Below, piece by piece: positions 1 to 7,687 of a DNA stretch of 32,664 nucleotides. Where the stretch lies: positions 1 through 32,664 of the forward strand of contig JBLNBX010000102.1 in assembly GCA_050260275.1 (NCBI GenBank), written 5' to 3'. The DNA comes from DATMXS01 sp050260275. Its GTDB lineage: Bacteria > Acidobacteriota > Terriglobia > Bryobacterales > Bryobacteraceae. How positions within the stretch are numbered: position 1 is the stretch's first letter; each line of letters begins with the position of its first letter. The notes beneath the pieces were generated by a model. The model was not told the DNA's origin. It ran no database searches and saw only the letters and a program-made list of their open reading frames with translations. Both the position numbers and the translations under genes were made by a program.

Positions 1-2
1 CC

Positions 3-110
3 CGCCATGCGCCGGAGCTTATCACCTCAGCGGACTTCAGAATTCTGAACGACCGGATCGTAAAGCAATCGCTGTATCCTTCCCGCGTGCTGGTTTCTGA
101 GAGAGTTTAG
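3..110 (+). CDS. possible C-terminal fragment of an unidentified protein (5' end outside window)
   Basis: Frame 3 is open from the left edge to a TAG at 108-110 and encodes 35 residues ending in VLVSERV. Codons look compatible with a GC-rich coding region, and the other two forward frames close sooner (46-48 and about 100). There is no motif, so no function is proposed. The fragment is short enough to be chance. If real, it is the tail of a gene running in the same direction as the protease downstream. Confidence 0.25.
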   Translation, partial: RHAPELITSADFRILNDRIVKQSLYPSRVLVSERV

Positions 111-236
111 GCGCCGCCGCCAGAGCCCGCGGTTTTGCAGCCGCGCACAGGTCTGCCGGATAGTACATAACCCCTTGGTAATAGAACGAGATGTACCTTG
201 ACGGGGACGCGCCCCATACACTACCGTGAACCACTT

Positions 237-1136
237 ATGAGACGCATAGTCCGGCTTGCGGTGCTTCTCTCGCTATCTCTGACAGGCGCGCTGGCGGTGA
301 GCATCAACCCGCTGCCGGGCCAATCGCCGGATGACTTCTACACAGGCGCCGGTTCGTTTACCGGCGTCGCGCTGCTCACGATGGACGGCATCGGGAGCTG
401 CTCCGGGTCGCTGCTCTACACGGGAATGCACATTCTGACGGCCGCGCACTGCCTGGACGCGTCGAGCAACCCTGCCAGCGTCCACGCGACTTTTCAGTGG
501 GACGGCGGAACCGCCACTTTTGACGGCGCCGGGATATATATACCCCCGGAGTGGACGGGGGATCTCGCAGGCGGCTGGGACTGGGCGCTGCTCGTGCTCG
601 CCATGCCTATAGAGAATCCGCTGATAGACAGGTATATGCTGGCCACCGACCCATACCAGGACGGAGGCGTCATCACCATCGTTGGTTACGGGATAGGCGG
701 CACCGGCTATGACGGACAGGACCCGTCGACATACCCGTTCGGAACGCGGCGCGCCGGACAGAACGAGGCTGAGGCGTCTTGGTACGGGGTGGGGCGCGGC
801 GGAAATGCGACGCTGGTTTACGATTTCGACGGCGCGGGCATCAACACTCTCGGTTCAGTTGGGTTGGGTCCGGGACAGGAGGTCATGATCACCTCCGGCG
901 ATTCGGGCGGCCCGAGCTTCCGAAACGGGGTGATAGTGGGCGTGCACTCGTTCGTGTCCCTGCCGGCGGGAGAAACGATCGGCATGTTCGGGCAGTACGG
1001 CACCGACACACGCGTGTCGTCCTACGCGGACCTCATCATGGCTCAGTTGTATACCCCCGAACCCGCGTCGCTGGCCCTGGCTGGACTTGGAGTGGTTGTG
1101 CTGCTGTGGCGCTTCAGGCGAGGCCGGATGGGCTGA
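237..1136 (+). CDS. trypsin-like serine protease with PEP-CTERM sorting signal
   Basis: This is a secreted S1-family (chymotrypsin fold) protease of 299 residues. Residues 1-20 form a signal peptide (RR near the N-terminus, then a Leu/Ala-rich core). The triad is visible as His71 in LTAAHC, Asp115 in WDWALLVL and Ser223 in GDSGGP. The C-terminus is a PEP-CTERM tripartite signal: PEP near 275, a hydrophobic stretch, then a basic RFRRGR tail. Such signals are processed by an exosortase, and none is present in the window. The start is placed at ATG 237, directly before the signal peptide; a TTG at 198 would add 13 hydrophilic residues ahead of it. The gene converges on rpmB with only 3 bp between the stop codons. 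The substrate is unknown. Confidence 0.88.
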   Translation: MRRIVRLAVLLSLSLTGALAVSINPLPGQSPDDFYTGAGSFTGVALLTMDGIGSCSGSLLYTGMHILTAAHCLDASSNPASVHATFQWDGGTATFDGAGIYIPPEWTGDLAGGWDWALLVLAMPIENPLIDRYMLATDPYQDGGVITIVGYGIGGTGYDGQDPSTYPFGTRRAGQNEAEASWYGVGRGGNATLVYDFDGAGINTLGSVGLGPGQEVMITSGDSGGPSFRNGVIVGVHSFVSLPAGETIGMFGQYGTDTRVSSYADLIMAQLYTPEPASLALAGLGVVVLLWRFRRGRMG

Positions 1137-1139
1137 AGC

Positions 1140-1331
1140 TCAGGCGGCCTTCTGAACCTTGCCGTTGCGGAGACACGACGTGCAGACGCGCATTCTCTTA
1201 GCTGCGCCCTTCACGAGCACCCGCACCGTCTGCAGGTTGATGTTCCAGCGCCGGCTCGTCACATTGTGGGCATGACTGATCCGGTTGCCAAATATCGGCC
1301 CTCTTCCACAAACCTCGCAGACTTTTGCCAT
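1140..1331 (-). CDS. rpmB: 50S ribosomal protein L28
   Basis: L28 is a 63-residue protein of the large ribosomal subunit. It begins MAKVCEVCGRGP, the standard bacterial L28 N-terminus, and contains the conserved NxxSHAHN-like and RRWNxNLQ segments. Cys5, Cys8, Cys50 and Cys53 form two CxxC pairs, so this is the zinc-binding (C+) form. The start is ATG at 1331, with AAGGAGA at 1342-1348 as ribosome binding site; the frame is open further upstream, but the homologous N-terminus begins here. It lies 94 bp after the pseudopilin genes on the same strand. It probably has its own promoter, since L28 is constitutive, but read-through is possible. Confidence 0.95.
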   Translation of the reverse strand: MAKVCEVCGRGPIFGNRISHAHNVTSRRWNINLQTVRVLVKGAAKRMRVCTSCLRNGKVQKAA

Positions 1332-1425
1332 AAGACGGAAATCTCCTTCAGGTAGGAAACCCAATTGTATCAACGCGGCAGGAGCGGGCGCAACTCGGGC
1401 GGCCGCCCGGCGGCGGAGCCGCTGG

Positions 1426-1854
1426 TCACCACTCCGAGTAGGGCGTTCCGTCGAGCGGACTCACGGTATCCGCGCCGCTGCGCACGTCGAAAATGCCCGG
1501 CTCGTTCTGGTCGACGCTGGCCATGGCGTCTTCCATTATCACTTCCCAGGTGTCGCTGGAGCCGGTTATCGGATCCACCGGGATCTGCCGCAGATAGCCC
1601 TCGGAAACAAGGTCCTGGAGCGACTGTGGAGCCTTCTGCTTGTCGTAGGTGTACTCGTCGATAACGGTCCGCATGGTGAACAGGTTGCTGCGCAGCAGGC
1701 TCTCCTTGGCGCGGAGCACGGCCTTCTGATACATAGGCACCGCCACCGAGACCAGGATCGAGATGATCGTCATGACGATCAGGATCTCGACCAGGGTGAA
1801 ACCCAGGCGCGCGCGGCCCCGGCGCGGGCTACCACTCCGAATACGGCGTTCCAT
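1426..1854 (-). CDS. GspG-like type II secretion / type IV pilus pseudopilin (second copy)
   Basis: A pseudopilin of 142 residues. After a basic leader (MERRIRSGSPRRGRARLG), the prepilin peptidase site is G|FTLVEILIV with Glu at +5 of the mature protein, followed by a hydrophobic N-terminal helix. The stretch YDKQKAPQSLQDLVSEGYL followed by IPVDPITG is typical of the major pseudopilin GspG, which polymerises in the periplasm and is matured by PilD/GspO at the inner membrane. The start ATG at 1854 lies inside the last codons of the preceding pseudopilin gene, giving a 26 bp overlap that suggests translational coupling. Its last eight residues, DGTPYSEW, are identical to those of the upstream paralogue. 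No gspE, gspF or prepilin peptidase gene is in the window. Confidence 0.88.
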   Translation of the reverse strand: MERRIRSGSPRRGRARLGFTLVEILIVMTIISILVSVAVPMYQKAVLRAKESLLRSNLFTMRTVIDEYTYDKQKAPQSLQDLVSEGYLRQIPVDPITGSSDTWEVIMEDAMASVDQNEPGIFDVRSGADTVSPLDGTPYSEW

Positions 1855-2308
1855 CCGAGGCTCTCTCCATGCTCTTTGTGTACACGTCGAAGATGTTCTG
1901 CCCTCCCCATGACATGGACGTGGGCTCGTCTCGCGTGCTGCGCAACCCCCAGTCCGTCGAGTTGGTGAACGGGTCCTTGGGAATGCGGCGCAGAAAACGG
2001 ACCTTCTTGTCCACGCTGCCGGAGAGCTGCACGCCTTCCACGAGTTGTTCGAGGCTCTCCGGGTATCCATCGCTGTCCACCGAGCCGGGCGGGATCTGCT
2101 TCAGGTCCGACATGTCCTTGTACTTGTCGATAGCGGCGCGAATCTCCCGCAGTGCGATGCGCAGCTCGCGCTCGCGTTCGCGGCGGACCTTGCTGCGCGC
2201 GAGAGGCACGGCCATGGTGGTCAGCAGGAGCATGATCGTGAAAGCCACGATCAGCTCTATGAGCGTCAGCCCGCGCTGCCCTTTCCGCCTCGGACCAACC
2301 CGCATCAT
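1829..2308 (-). CDS. GspG-like pseudopilin (first copy)
   Basis: A pseudopilin of 159 residues. The prepilin peptidase cleavage site is KGQRG|LTLIELIVAF with Glu at mature position +5, followed by one N-terminal membrane helix. The soluble part begins with a strongly basic alpha helix (KVRRERERELRIALREIRAAI) and contains a GspG-like PESLEQLVEG segment and the motif IPKDPFTN. It ends in DGTPYSEW, the same tail as the next gene. The start is one of two adjacent ATGs (2308 or 2305), 12 bp after the secretin stop codon, so it is in one transcription unit with the secretin. It differs from its paralogue by a longer central region with WGLRSTRDEP. Its role is probably a component of the periplasmic pseudopilus; major or minor cannot be told from sequence alone. 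Confidence 0.88.
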   Translation of the reverse strand: MMRVGPRRKGQRGLTLIELIVAFTIMLLLTTMAVPLARSKVRRERERELRIALREIRAAIDKYKDMSDLKQIPPGSVDSDGYPESLEQLVEGVQLSGSVDKKVRFLRRIPKDPFTNSTDWGLRSTRDEPTSMSWGGQNIFDVYTKSMERASDGTPYSEW

Positions 2309-2320
2309 CGCCGCACCCCG

Positions 2321-4852
2321 CTATTTCACTGTGATGACCGCGTGCGGCGCGTCGGCCGCGACGGCGGTCCGCTGGGCCGTCTGCGGATCAAACCGCGGCA
2401 TGGTTATGTTGGCCTCGCCCGCGGCGACGGCTCTGAACGTGAACACCGCCAATACGCCGCTGCCCGTGACGCCGCCGGCGTCAGGCATGCGGCCAAGGTT
2501 GACCGTGAGGACGCCCACGTCGTTCTGTATATTCCGCGTGAACACCACCTGTTGTCCCCCGCTCGCAAGCAGCGGACCCGCCTGCACGTCCTCGAGCCGA
2601 AGAAGCTTGGGGTCGAACTGGAGGGTGAACGGAGCGGAGGCCAGCTCGCGCGCGTTCTCGGCATAGAGCGACAGCGTCACGGTGGCGTTCCGCTGCACTG
2701 TCGTCGCGGATGGCCGGAGCGTAAAGCGTGTTGCCGCCATCCCTGCCTGGGGCGCGGCAGGCTGCGGCCCGCCTGGCGTGGCCGATGGACGCCGGACTCC
2801 GGGAATGGTGACTCCGGGAGCGAGTTGAAGCTCCGCGGGAGGCGCCACGGGAACACCCGACGGCGTGCGCTGCACGGCCGGCGGAGGCGCCTGGGGAGGG
2901 GCAGTCTCGGGCGCAGTCTCTGCCGGACGCGGTGCGGGGGCCGCCGGCCCGGGGACGCCGGGGACCGTGGCCGGGGGCGCGCCGGGGACGACTCCGGGCG
3001 CGGCCTGCTCGGGAGCGGATGGCGCGGCCGGCTCTATCCTGGGAGCGCGGTTGACGCGAACCACCTGATCGGCGCCGGTGGCCACCGGGCGCAGGTTCAG
3101 GTCCGTGATGCCGTTGGAGCGAACTATGTGCGGAATCAGCGCAATGAGCAGCTCGGTCTGGCCCTTCTCGATCGATTCGCTCGAAAACAGGCGCTTGATG
3201 ACTGGGATGCTCGCCAGGCCAGGAACGCCGCTGACAGACTTCGTGTCCTGATCCTGCATGAGGCCGCCGAGCAGGCTGGCCTCTCCTTCCTTGATCCGGA
3301 TGGTGTGCTCGATCCTGCGCTGGCCGATGACGGGCTGCGAAATGCCGCCGATATCGACGCGGTCGCGGACGTTCGAGATCTCAAACGCCACCTTGAGCGT
3401 TACCTCGTCGTCGCCGTGGATGATGGGCGTGATGTCCACGTTCACGCCGACGTCGATGAACTGGAAGGTGGAATACAGCGAGCCGTAGCCGCCCACGGTG
3501 CCCGCGATCGGCTGGTAGCCGCCCTGAGCGACCGGCACCTTGTCGCCAATCCTGAGCGTGGCCTTCTCGCCGTTGGCGGCGCGCACCTGCGGGGATTGCA
3601 GGACGCGCGTGCTGCGGTCCGTCATCATGAACTTGAGCAGCGCGCCGGGAACCGTGACCGAGAAGTCGTTCGTGGAGAGCTTGGCGATGCGCGAAAGCGA
3701 CATGAGCTGCTGCGTCGGTGTGCCCTTGTCGTCCGTTGTCACCTCGCCCTGGGGTGTGAAGACGATAGCCGATGCGATCCCGGCCTGGCCGGCGGTCGCG
3801 ACTGTCGCGGCGATGTCGCGCGTCTTGGCGCGGTTCGCCTCCATCACGACGACGTCCACCACTACCTCGGACCGGGGTTTGTCGAGATCGTAGACCAGCT
3901 TCTCGACGAGTGCCAGTTGGTCCGTCGTGCCTCTCACGATGATTGCGTTGAGCGAGTTCACCTGGAACAGCTTGGTGATGCTGGCGACGGTGCGGAGCGT
4001 TGTCGCGATCTCTGTGAGTTCCTGCGGAGTGGTGGCGTTCTGGAGGTAGAACACCTTGACGGCCGTGTCCTCGTACTCGCGGCGCTTCGGCTGGGTGTCG
4101 GCGGCCACAAAGATCGTGTTTTCGGACATGGGCTGCCAGAACGTCCGCGTCATGGTGGCAAGGTAGTCGAGCGCGTTCTCGAGCGTCGAGTTGGTGAGCT
4201 CGAGCGACAGCGGACGATTGGCGTTCGGATCCTGGCGGTAGTCGGGATCGAAAACGACGTTGATGCCCGCAAGCTTGCCGACGGTCTCGTAAAGCACTCG
4301 CGGCGGCTGGTTCGTCATGCGGAGGTTGATCGGCTGCCGGGACAGGGGCTTGAGTTCGGGAGGCGCTTCGAGGCGCGCGATGCGCTCCAGCTCTTGCTTG
4401 CGCGCAAGCTCGGTGGCGGTAAGGCCGCGCTCCTCGGGCTTGGCGTCCTTCTGGTTCTCCCGCTCCATCATCTCGAGCGTGCGCTTGAGCTCCTGCTCGG
4501 CTATGGCGGAGGATGGATCCATCGCGTAAGCCTTCTCGAACTCGGCGAGAGCTTCGATGAGCCGGTTCTCCTTGCGCAGCTTCTGGCCGTTGTGGACGTG
4601 TGCCTGCGCGGCCTGGAACCGCATGCGCCGGACGGCTATCTGATAGCTCAGCTCCGAGGGATTCGCGGCGAGGGCCTGCTCGTACTGCGCCAGGGCCTGG
4701 TCCCAGTTCTGGGCAATCTCGGCTCGCTGGCCCTCCTTGTAGAACTTTTCGGCGGCCTTCTTGTCCTTGTCCTTAGCCTGGACCATGCCGGCCAGGGCAA
4801 GCGCCAGCACTGCGGCCGCGAGAAACCTTAAGTAACTTTTAGACTTACGCAT
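2321..4852 (-). CDS. secretin (GspD/PilQ family) with N-terminal TPR-like region and C-terminal cohesin-like domain
   Basis: An 843-residue outer-membrane secretin subunit. Residues 1-26 are a signal peptide (cleavage after VQA). Residues 30-130 are TPR-like helical repeats (two units, near 33-66 and 85-118). At 170-330 come short N domains, including an NAIIVRGTTDQLALVEKLV segment typical of secretin N1/N2 repeats. The secretin domain covers roughly 380-580 and carries the family signature VPGLASIPVIKRLF at 543-556. A Pro/Ala-rich linker follows at about 605-705. Residues 708-840 resemble a cohesin domain (FTLQFDPKLLRLEDV, then a VFTFRAVAAGEANI strand pair). Secretins form the ring through which type II secretion or type IV pili pass the outer membrane; a cohesin-like tail is not part of classical GspD or PilQ. 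No lipobox is present. The two downstream pseudopilins are co-oriented. Confidence 0.9.
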   Translation of the reverse strand: MRKSKSYLRFLAAAVLALALAGMVQAKDKDKKAAEKFYKEGQRAEIAQNWDQALAQYEQALAANPSELSYQIAVRRMRFQAAQAHVHNGQKLRKENRLIEALAEFEKAYAMDPSSAIAEQELKRTLEMMERENQKDAKPEERGLTATELARKQELERIARLEAPPELKPLSRQPINLRMTNQPPRVLYETVGKLAGINVVFDPDYRQDPNANRPLSLELTNSTLENALDYLATMTRTFWQPMSENTIFVAADTQPKRREYEDTAVKVFYLQNATTPQELTEIATTLRTVASITKLFQVNSLNAIIVRGTTDQLALVEKLVYDLDKPRSEVVVDVVVMEANRAKTRDIAATVATAGQAGIASAIVFTPQGEVTTDDKGTPTQQLMSLSRIAKLSTNDFSVTVPGALLKFMMTDRSTRVLQSPQVRAANGEKATLRIGDKVPVAQGGYQPIAGTVGGYGSLYSTFQFIDVGVNVDITPIIHGDDEVTLKVAFEISNVRDRVDIGGISQPVIGQRRIEHTIRIKEGEASLLGGLMQDQDTKSVSGVPGLASIPVIKRLFSSESIEKGQTELLIALIPHIVRSNGITDLNLRPVATGADQVVRVNRAPRIEPAAPSAPEQAAPGVVPGAPPATVPGVPGPAAPAPRPAETAPETAPPQAPPPAVQRTPSGVPVAPPAELQLAPGVTIPGVRRPSATPGGPQPAAPQAGMAATRFTLRPSATTVQRNATVTLSLYAENARELASAPFTLQFDPKLLRLEDVQAGPLLASGGQQVVFTRNIQNDVGVLTVNLGRMPDAGGVTGSGVLAVFTFRAVAAGEANITMPRFDPQTAQRTAVAADAPHAVITVK

Positions 4853-4874
4853 CTCATTGGTCGTGTTGGGTTTG

Positions 4875-4883
4875 TGCTACGAT
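4875..4883 (+). promoter_or_regulatory. candidate extended -10 element (TGCTACGAT), smpB promoter
   Basis: TGCTACGAT fits an extended -10 (TGn followed by a TANNAT hexamer) and lies 71 bp before the smpB start, in the divergent gap with the secretin gene. A weak TTGGTC at 4857-4862 is only 15 bp upstream, so a good -35 is not clear. It is supported mainly by three similar nonamers before other genes in the window. Confidence 0.3.
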
Positions 4884-4954
4884 AGGTGAGCGGACAAACC
4901 CTGGCACCACAATTCATTGACGCCCAAGTGTTTCCGCGCGTGTAGAACATTCTC

Positions 4955-5422
4955 GTGGGCGAAACCAGCATTAAGGTTCTTGCTGTAAACAGGCCGGCCG
5001 GCCACAACTACAACCTCCTGGAGCGCTACGAAGCCGGGCTTGTATTGACGGGCACGGAGGTAAAGTCGGCGCGCGAAGGCAAGGTGCAACTGAAGGACGC
5101 GTACGCCGAGATACGCGGGAACGAAGCATGGCTGGTGAACGCGCACATCAGCCATTACTCGCACGGGAACATCATGAACCATCACCCGGTGCGCGACCGC
5201 AAACTCCTGCTGCACGCCAGCGAGATACACAAGCTGCTGGGGAAAACTCGTGAACGCGGCTTCACGCTGATTCCGACGCGGGTGTATCTGAAGAGTGGGC
5301 GCATCAAGTGTGAACTGGCGCTCGCCAAGGCCAAGAAGCTGCACGATAAGCGCGAAACCGAGCGCAGACGGGAGGTCGAGGCCGAAGCGCGGACGGCAAT
5401 GCGCCGCGGCCGGGAGCGGTGA
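4955..5422 (+). CDS. smpB: SsrA (tmRNA)-binding protein SmpB
   Basis: SmpB, 155 residues, binds tmRNA and brings it to stalled ribosomes for trans-translation. Family features are all present: an N-terminal AVNRPAGHNYNLLERYEAG, the motif LTGTEVKSAREGKVQLKDAY near residues 31-50, LHASEIHKLL, and the basic tail HDKRETERRREVEAEA that becomes ordered in the ribosome. The start is fixed as GTG 4955: an in-frame TAG lies at 4943-4945, and no other start codon lies between. There is no Shine-Dalgarno sequence in the 9 bases before the GTG. A tmRNA gene was not seen in this window. The gene is divergent from the secretin and is followed 29 bp later by a palindromic repeat ending in a terminator-like hairpin. 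Confidence 0.95.
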   Translation: MGETSIKVLAVNRPAGHNYNLLERYEAGLVLTGTEVKSAREGKVQLKDAYAEIRGNEAWLVNAHISHYSHGNIMNHHPVRDRKLLLHASEIHKLLGKTRERGFTLIPTRVYLKSGRIKCELALAKAKKLHDKRETERRREVEAEARTAMRRGRER

Positions 5423-5450
5423 GGGTTTTCGCCGCGACTGGCCCGGACTG

Positions 5451-5556
5451 GCCACCGCCTCCAGTGGGGCGGACGCCCTCGTCCGCGCCGGACCCCCTGG
5501 TCCGGCTTTTCCTTACCTCTGAACCTCGCTGGAGAGCCTCGTATCAGGGCCCGACT
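5451..5556 (+). repeat. dispersed palindromic repeat, copy A (inverted relative to copy B at 15537-15643)
   Basis: About 106 bp that match the reverse complement of 15537-15643. The first 58 aligned bases have 6 differences, and 26 bases in the centre are identical. The unit holds a 7-bp stem with a 4-base loop (5469-5486), then an 8-bp stem with a 4-base loop (5487-5506), then a less conserved stretch ending in ATCAGGGCCCGACT. It lies in the convergent gap between smpB and aguA, oriented along smpB. No ORF is visible in it. Confidence 0.85.
5487..5514 (+). terminator. rho-independent terminator-like hairpin after smpB
   Basis: A perfect 8-bp GC-rich stem (5487-5494 with 5499-5506, loop CCCT) is followed by TTTTCCTT. 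It lies 65 bp after the smpB stop and is embedded in repeat copy A. In copy B the stem is identical but the T-run is weaker (CTTCTCTT). Confidence 0.55.
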
Positions 5557-5606
5557 CGGTCGCGCCGAACAGGAACCCCCGTCGCCAGAAGGATGCCGCA
5601 GCGGCG

Positions 5607-6653
5607 CTAGCCGCGGGCCGGCTGCTGCATGGTCATGCAGTGGAGGGTGCCCAGGCCCAGCACGAGGTCCAGCGAATGTATGCCGACCACCTCGCGGTCC
5701 GGGAATAGCGCGGCAAGCGTGTTGAGCGCGACGCGGTCAGCCGGGTCGTTAAAGGTCGGAACGAGCACAATACCGTTCGCTATGTAAAAGTTAGCGTAGC
5801 TCGCCGGCAGCCGCTGGCCCTCGAAGTACACCGGGCGCGGCATGGGGAGCGTGTGCACATCCCACTCGCCGGAGGCGCGCAGCAGCTCCAGGTTCTCGCG
5901 CAGCGGTTCGTAGTTCTCATCGCGCGGGTCGCTCTCCGAGACAATGACGATGGTGCGCGGGTTCACGAAGCGCGCCAGGTCGTCTATGTGGCCATGGGTA
6001 TCATCGCCGGCGATGCCTCGCTTCAGCCACACGACGCGCGTGATGCCCAGATACTCGCAGAGCGCCTCTTCGAGCGCCTGGCGGGAGAGACCCGGGTTGC
6101 GGACCTGCACGTCCTCGGAGAGCAGGCACTCCTCGGTGGCCATAAGGACGCCCTCGCCGTTCACGTCGACAGCTCCGCCCTCGAGCACCAGGCCCGGATG
6201 CCATATAGGCATCTCGAGCTGGGGCGCGACGCACGCGACCACCGAGTCGTCGGCGCGCCAGTTGCGGTACTTCGCCCAGCCGTTGAAGCGCCACTTGGTG
6301 ATGGCCACCTCGCCGGTATCGGGACGCTTAACGAAAAGCGGGCAGTAGTCGCGGGTCCAACCGCGATTCGTGTTGCAGTGGAAGAAGACGACGGCGTCCA
6401 GATCGGCGCCTGCCTTTTCCAGGCATTGGCGGGCCTTCGCCTCAGCCGTTTCCCCGTTCACGATCATGTGAACGCGCTCGAATCTCGCCAGTTTGCTGAC
6501 AACGTCGGCATACACCCACTGAATGGGTGAGAACTTGCCGGGCCAGTCCGAGCGAATATGCGGCCACGCGAGCCAGGTGGCCTCGTGCGGCTCCCATTCC
6601 GCGGGCATGCGGTAGCCGAGTTGACGTGGGGTTTGGTTGGTTATGCCAGCCAT
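5607..6653 (-). CDS. aguA: agmatine deiminase
   Basis: Agmatine deiminase (348 residues, peptidyl-arginine-deiminase superfamily) hydrolyses agmatine to N-carbamoylputrescine and ammonia in the cytoplasm. Recognisable family segments are MPAEWEPHEATWLAWPH near 16-32, the Asp-containing TRDYCPLFV near 100-108, VLEGGAVDVNGEG near 156-168, GDDTHGHIDDLARFV with catalytic-site His222, and the C-terminal GTLHCMTMQQP with the nucleophile Cys339. Length and ending are normal for the family. The ATG overlaps the end of aguB by 13 bp (the stop TAA of aguB lies inside the first codons here), so translation is probably coupled. With aguB it forms the two-step route from agmatine to putrescine. No arginine decarboxylase gene is in the window. 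Confidence 0.95.
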   Translation of the reverse strand: MAGITNQTPRQLGYRMPAEWEPHEATWLAWPHIRSDWPGKFSPIQWVYADVVSKLARFERVHMIVNGETAEAKARQCLEKAGADLDAVVFFHCNTNRGWTRDYCPLFVKRPDTGEVAITKWRFNGWAKYRNWRADDSVVACVAPQLEMPIWHPGLVLEGGAVDVNGEGVLMATEECLLSEDVQVRNPGLSRQALEEALCEYLGITRVVWLKRGIAGDDTHGHIDDLARFVNPRTIVIVSESDPRDENYEPLRENLELLRASGEWDVHTLPMPRPVYFEGQRLPASYANFYIANGIVLVPTFNDPADRVALNTLAALFPDREVVGIHSLDLVLGLGTLHCMTMQQPARG

Positions 6654-7528
6654 CGTTCGAGCACCGGAGCGTACGCGTCGATGCGGCGGTCGCGCAGAAA
6701 CGGCCAGTTGCGCCGGACCTCATCGATACGGCGTGTATCTATCTCCGCGATGAGTATGTCTTCCTTGTCGGCGGGCGCCGATGCGATCATCTGACCGAAG
6801 GGGTCGGCGACGAATGACGAACCCCAGAACTCAATGCCGCTTTCCGGCGTTCCCTCATAGCCGCAGCGGTTGACAACGGCGACATAGACGCCGTTGGCTA
6901 TAGCGTGCGCGCGCTGGATGGTGCGCCAAGCGTCGAGCTGCGCCGCGCCGTACTGCTCCTTCTCCGAGGGATGCCAGCCTATCGCGGTCGGATAGAAAAG
7001 CACGGCCGCGCCCTGGAGGCTGGTGGCGCGCGCGGCCTCCGGATACCACTGGTCCCAGCAGACCAGCGTGCCTATGGGGCCGAAGGGCGTATCGAAGCAG
7101 CGGAAGCCGAGGTCGCCGGGAGTGAAGTAGAACTTCTCGTAGTAGAGCGGGTCGTCGGGGATGTGCATCTTGCGATACAGGCCGAGGATCGCGCCGTCCG
7201 TGCCGATTACGGCCGCGGTGTTGTGATACAGCCCCGGCGCGCGGCGCTCGAAGAGCGATGCGATGATAACCACGCCGAGTTCGCGCGCGAGGCGCCCAAG
7301 GGCCTCGGTGGTGGGACCGGGGACGGGCTCGGCGAGCGCGAAAAGCTCGGCGTTCTCCTCGCGGCAGAAGTACTGTGTGCGAAACAACTCCTGGGTGCAG
7401 ATCACCTTCGCTCCACGCCCGGCGGCCTCGCGCGCCTTCCACTCGAACTTGGCGAGGTTCTCGTTCGGGTCCACGGAGCAGGGCATCTGCACCAAACCGA
7501 TGCTGAATCGCGCGTCCTTGGCGGCCAT
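6641..7528 (-). CDS. aguB: N-carbamoylputrescine amidase (nitrilase superfamily)
   Basis: A nitrilase-superfamily amidase of 295 residues that hydrolyses N-carbamoylputrescine to putrescine, CO2 and ammonia. The catalytic triad is Glu47 in CTQELF, Lys120 in GLYRKMHIPDD and Cys157 in GTLVCWDQWYPEAAR. Plant and bacterial AguB share the segments HIPDDPLYYEKFYFTPGD and the C-terminal RRNWPFLRDRRIDAY. The start is ATG 7528 (MAAKDARFSIGLVQMP), the point at which homology begins; the frame stays open far upstream, but that stretch overlaps the divergent E1 gene and looks non-coding. The gene is first in an aguB-aguA operon, divergent from the E1 gene, with a 159 bp gap that must hold both promoters. 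Confidence 0.93.
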   Translation of the reverse strand: MAAKDARFSIGLVQMPCSVDPNENLAKFEWKAREAAGRGAKVICTQELFRTQYFCREENAELFALAEPVPGPTTEALGRLARELGVVIIASLFERRAPGLYHNTAAVIGTDGAILGLYRKMHIPDDPLYYEKFYFTPGDLGFRCFDTPFGPIGTLVCWDQWYPEAARATSLQGAAVLFYPTAIGWHPSEKEQYGAAQLDAWRTIQRAHAIANGVYVAVVNRCGYEGTPESGIEFWGSSFVADPFGQMIASAPADKEDILIAEIDTRRIDEVRRNWPFLRDRRIDAYAPVLERWLA

Positions 7529-7687
7529 AGTGCTATTTTCATCGAACGATCTGCGGGTTGTCTCTTCCGCCGTCCTTGCGGCCGCGGGAACCCGGGCGGC
7601 CGCGCCTCCGCGTGCGGCGCCACCTGTTTTCGCTTGTGACTTCGCCGTGCGCGCTAAGATCGGGACTTGGGGGAGGCGAAGCGAAAC

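Noticed and set aside
27..234. Two minus-strand frames of 64-65 codons at the left edge
   Set aside because: They overlap each other and the upstream region of the protease gene, have no ribosome binding site, and match nothing known.
2045..4831. 928-codon open frame on the plus strand opposite the secretin gene
   Set aside because: It is the antisense shadow of a clear secretin gene. Its translation is rich in Arg, His, Leu and Asp with no motif, as expected from GC-rich complementary codons.
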